DNA of 24,013 bases from Fibrobacter sp. (GTDB lineage Bacteria; Fibrobacterota; Fibrobacteria; Fibrobacterales; Fibrobacteraceae). This document shows positions 21,586 through 24,013 of the stretch, piece after piece (position 1 is the stretch's first letter; each line of letters begins with the position of its first letter). Location: positions 1-24,013 of the forward strand of contig JAEDLI010000028.1 in NCBI GenBank assembly GCA_016295375.1, in the 5' to 3' direction. The notes below the pieces were generated by a model. It saw only the letters and a list, made by a program, of their open reading frames with translations. It was not told the origin of the DNA and ran no database searches. The position numbers were made by a program, and so were the translations under genes.

Positions 21586-22977
21586 TTAACGTCTGCGACG
21601 CGGGAGTTCGCCCCTATGGTTTTCAAGCCACACGGCATCTTCCAAAGCGCGCTGCGCCTCTGTCGCCCAGTCGGAGTCGGGATATTGCTGCACCACTTCA
21701 CGATAACGGGAGGCGGCGCTGTGGAAATCACGAAGTTCGCGATAAATGTTACCCATTTGGAGCAGGGCAAAATAGCGGTCTTCGGGAGAAATTTCCGTTT
21801 CCAGCATTACCTTGTAAACCTGCAGGGCTTCTTCAAAACTTCCCGACTTGAAAAGGTCGTTGGCTCGGGCAATGGAATAAGCCTTGGCCGGAGCCGGAGC
21901 GATTTTCTGGGCCGTAGCCGCAGGTGCCGTTTCCGGCGCTGCAGACACTTCCTGACCAGTCGTGGCCGCAGAATCGACGGTTGCATTTTTCATCTCGGCA
22001 AGGCGGTCTTCTACAGCCTTGCGGAACTCGCCGTTCTTGCCCGCCTTCTTGATGTAAGCGGCAAGGGATTTCTTTTCTTGGTCCGTCTTGTTCTGGGCCT
22101 TGTAAATAAGGGACATGTAGTAGTGGACATCGGCAGCGCCGTCCTTGTAATCCTTGCCCTTGTTCAGGTTGAATTCGGCCTTGTCGTATTCTCCCATCTT
22201 TAGGCGAGTGACGCCGGCGTAGTAGTAGGCACCCACGTGCCCCGGAGTTTTCTTCAGGACTTCGCGCCACATCTTGGCGGCATCTTCGTACTTGCCCTGA
22301 GCAAGGAACATCTTGCCCTTTTCGAAGGGGTCGTCGGGATTTGCGACGGATGACTCGGCAGCAGGTGCCGTTGTGGCAGGCTGTGCGGCTTCGGGAGCGA
22401 CAGTTTGCGTTGCCGGAGCGGCTTGTACAGGAGCCTGCTGGGCGGGCTGTTCAGCAGCAGGAGCTGCCTGGGGAGCAGCCTCCTGTACCGTTGCAGGGGC
22501 TTGTTCAGATGTCTGTGCCGTTGTGGCAGGAGCGGGCTGTTCCGGCGTGGTCGCGGCAGGAGCAGCAGGTGCGGCGGCCTGTTCTGCAACCGGTTCCGTT
22601 ACGGCGGGCTCAGGAGGTCTGTTTTTCGGGTCCTTGGCCAGTTCAGCTTCGGCCTTGGCTTTTTGGCCCAGCTTTTCATAAACTTTCGCCGCACCTTCGT
22701 AGGCGACACTCATAGTCGGCGTGAACTTGTAGGCCAGGCGGTAATTGGCCAAAGCCCTGCTGTAGTCGGGCTTGGGCATCTTGATATAGACTTCGGCGGC
22801 GGCAAAGTAGGCGTCGGAATTCTGGGGCTGTTCGGCGAGGACCGCACGGTATTCACCGAGGGCCTTTTCGTATTCACCCTGGGCGAGGAATCGGGCACCC
22901 TGTTCAAAACGAGGATCGTCAGCAAAAGACGCACCTATCAGGAGCGCCAACGCAAAAAAAGGAATGCGGATATTCAT
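21586..22977 (-). CDS. Exported TPR-repeat protein with Ala/Pro-rich linkers
   Basis: The 463-aa product has a signal peptide (ALALLIGASFA, cut before DDPRF). Three TPR regions lie at about residues 22-110, 216-310 and 368-447. They are separated by an Ala/Pro/Gln/Thr linker of about 95 residues (120-214) and a shorter one (330-366). The first two TPR regions are related: FEQGARFLAQGEYEKALGEY resembles FEKGKMFLAQGKYEDAAKMW, so part arose by duplication. The tail is basic (LPRRRR). Such proteins act as periplasmic scaffolds, e.g. for envelope assembly or cell division, but no partner is visible. A TATCTTTTTG box lies directly before the ATG. The 3' end meets rlmI head-on. Confidence 0.8.
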   Translation of the reverse strand: MNIRIPFFALALLIGASFADDPRFEQGARFLAQGEYEKALGEYRAVLAEQPQNSDAYFAAAEVYIKMPKPDYSRALANYRLAYKFTPTMSVAYEGAAKVYEKLGQKAKAEAELAKDPKNRPPEPAVTEPVAEQAAAPAAPAATTPEQPAPATTAQTSEQAPATVQEAAPQAAPAAEQPAQQAPVQAAPATQTVAPEAAQPATTAPAAESSVANPDDPFEKGKMFLAQGKYEDAAKMWREVLKKTPGHVGAYYYAGVTRLKMGEYDKAEFNLNKGKDYKDGAADVHYYMSLIYKAQNKTDQEKKSLAAYIKKAGKNGEFRKAVEDRLAEMKNATVDSAATTGQEVSAAPETAPAATAQKIAPAPAKAYSIARANDLFKSGSFEEALQVYKVMLETEISPEDRYFALLQMGNIYRELRDFHSAASRYREVVQQYPDSDWATEAQRALEDAVWLENHRGELPRRRR

Positions 22978-22978
22978 A

Positions 22979-22991
22979 CGTCAAAAAGATA
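22979..22991 (-). promoter_or_regulatory. -10 box of the TPR gene
   Basis: On the minus strand TATCTTTTTG (22991..22982) resembles the TATCTTT boxes of rpsT and the small lipoprotein gene. It ends four bases before the ATG at 22977, so the transcript would be leaderless or nearly so. It abuts the argG terminator's T-run. Confidence 0.45.
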
Positions 22992-22992
22992 C

Positions 22993-23033
22993 AAAAAATC
23001 CCCGGCCCACATTTGTGAAGTCGAGGATTTTTA
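22993..23033 (-). terminator. argG rho-independent terminator
   Basis: In the minus direction AAAAATCCTCG (23032..23022) pairs with CGGGGATTTTT (23004..22994): 11 bp with one G-U pair that exists only in the minus-strand RNA. A T6 run follows. It begins about 45 bases after the argG stop. It also sits directly upstream of the TPR gene's -10 box. Confidence 0.75.
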
Positions 23034-23039
23034 TAGGAG

Positions 23040-23059
23040 ATCACCGCCTACACGGGAAT
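23040..23059. repeat. Decayed copy of the CGCCTRCGCG palindromic element
   Basis: ATCACCGC-CTAC-ACGGGAAT followed by GACAA matches the layout of the copies at 7225, 14466 and 14805 (arm, CTRC loop, arm, GAC), but its arms no longer pair fully. Confidence 0.5.
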
Positions 23060-23078
23060 GACAATCGGGACGAACCGA

Positions 23079-24013
23079 CTACTTTTTCGGGAGCACCACC
23101 GGCTTGCCAAAATCCACGTTCGTCTTGTTGCCGAGCAAGAGGGCGCGGGTCTTGAGAGGCAGGCCGAAGCAGCGGATGAAGCCCGTTGCGTCCTTCTGGT
23201 CGTACATGTCGACGTCGGTGAATCCGCCGAGGCCCATGTCGTAGAGGCTGTAGGGGCTCTTGATGCCGGCCGGGATGATGTTGCCCTTGTAAAGCTTGAG
23301 GGTCACGTCACCGGTAACAACCTTATTGACTTCGGCGAAGAAGGCGTCCATAGCCTGGCGAAGCGGAGTGAACCACTGGCCATTGTACACGAGGTTCGCG
23401 TACGTCATAGACATCTTCTGGGCTTCGAACAAAGTTTCCTTGTCGAGCACGAGCTGCTGCAGGCATTCGTGAGCCTTGTACAGGAGCGTGCCACCCGGAG
23501 TTTCGTACACGCCGCGGCTCTTCAAGCCAACGAGGCGGTTTTCGACGATGTCCAAGAGACCGCAAGCGTTCTTGCCGCCAATCTTATTCAGGTATTCGAG
23601 GAGTTCGACAGCACCCATCTTCTTGCCGTCGATAGCCACCGGATTACCCTTATCGAAGGTAATCGTCACGTGGTCAGCCTTGTTCGGGGCCTTTTCATAC
23701 GTGTTGGTGTGCTTGAGGAATTCGTACTTGTGTTCCTGTTCCGGGAATTCCAGGACACCACCTTCGTGAGAGAGGTGCCACAGGTTACCGTCTTCGGAGT
23801 AAATCTTCTTCTTGCTGATGCCGTTCAGAGGAATCTTGTGAGCTGCAGCGTAGTCGATAGCATCTTCGCGGCTGTGGAACGTCCACTTCGGGTCCTTCCA
23901 CGGAGCAATGACTTCGAGCTTCGGATTTAGGGCCGCGTAGGTCAGTTCGAAACGGACTTGGTCGTTACCCTTACCGGTAGCACCGTGAGCAACAGCGTAG
24001 GCGCCTTCCTTTT
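23079..24013 (-). CDS. argG: Argininosuccinate synthase, 3' part
   Basis: ArgG condenses citrulline and aspartate with ATP to argininosuccinate. The 310 residues in the window begin KEGAYAVAHGATGKGNDQVR, the family's conserved substrate block, followed by FELTYAALNP, SEDGNLWHLSHEGG, NKIGGKNACGLLDIVENRLVG, LKSRGVYETPGG and the C-terminal tetramerisation region. The frame stays open to the right edge; the missing ~90 residues, including the SGGLDTS ATP site, lie outside. A GTG at 23669 is an internal codon, not a start. The gene ends in a good terminator and shows no damage. Confidence 0.95.
   Translation of the reverse strand, partial: KEGAYAVAHGATGKGNDQVRFELTYAALNPKLEVIAPWKDPKWTFHSREDAIDYAAAHKIPLNGISKKKIYSEDGNLWHLSHEGGVLEFPEQEHKYEFLKHTNTYEKAPNKADHVTITFDKGNPVAIDGKKMGAVELLEYLNKIGGKNACGLLDIVENRLVGLKSRGVYETPGGTLLYKAHECLQQLVLDKETLFEAQKMSMTYANLVYNGQWFTPLRQAMDAFFAEVNKVVTGDVTLKLYKGNIIPAGIKSPYSLYDMGLGGFTDVDMYDQKDATGFIRCFGLPLKTRALLLGNKTNVDFGKPVVLPKK

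Noticed and set aside
23079..23669. Treating the 196-codon frame as the full argG gene
   Set aside because: The same frame continues to the right edge with further conserved ArgG blocks; the GTG at 23669 is internal.

Overview
The window looks like chromosomal DNA from Fibrobacter or a close relative (phylum Fibrobacterota). The strongest taxonomic clue is a broken lipoprotein gene (14006..14334, minus) that carries the start of a FISUMP (Fibrobacter succinogenes major paralogous) domain, with the motif DLRDGQTY...IWMAENLNY. Dispersed pyrimidine-rich intergenic repeats, many lipoproteins and outer-membrane proteins, and -10 boxes of the form TATCTTT or TAnnTTTG also fit. No rRNA, tRNA, CRISPR array, prophage or intact insertion sequence was seen. 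Most of the window is ordinary core genome.

Layout, left to right. (1) 1-3905, minus: four tightly packed genes, in transcription order an envelope lipoprotein, a parallel beta-helix exported protein, a 299-aa protein of unknown family, and a MotA/TolQ/ExbB-like channel protein with a long coiled-coil tail that runs off the left edge. (2) 3994-5682, minus: tadA (tRNA adenosine deaminase) and a radical SAM/SPASM enzyme of the NirJ2/AhbD haem family. (3) 5752-12109, minus: an Omp85-like barrel protein, a 961-aa outer-membrane protein, a DUF2914-type membrane protein, MglB (Roadblock) and MglA (Ras-like polarity GTPase) with an unusual Pro/Ala-rich tail. The last four read as one operon, mglA-mglB-DUF2914-OMP. 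(4) 12410-13876: rpsT (minus) and a WbpE-like sugar aminotransferase (plus), divergent from a shared promoter region. (5) 13877-14870: FISUMP pseudogene and a repeat-rich gap. (6) 14871-18526, minus: small coiled-coil lipoprotein, TraB/GumN lipoprotein, FecE-like ATPase, FecCD-like permease and an exported protein of unknown function; the last four form an operon. (7) 18673-21581, plus: nspC (polyamine synthesis), tsaE (tRNA t6A) and rlmI (23S rRNA methyltransferase). (8) 21586-24013, minus: an exported TPR protein and the 3' part of argG.

Most worth following up: the MglA/MglB operon that includes a large outer-membrane protein; the motor-like operon at the left edge; the FISUMP gene broken by both a 1-nt frameshift and a repeat-derived stop; a ~56-bp module repeated directly around a 284-bp segment that holds a 64-nt hairpin; and repeat blocks that supply or abut start and stop codons of neighbouring genes. 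Several genes have the -10 box so close to the start codon that leaderless mRNA is likely.
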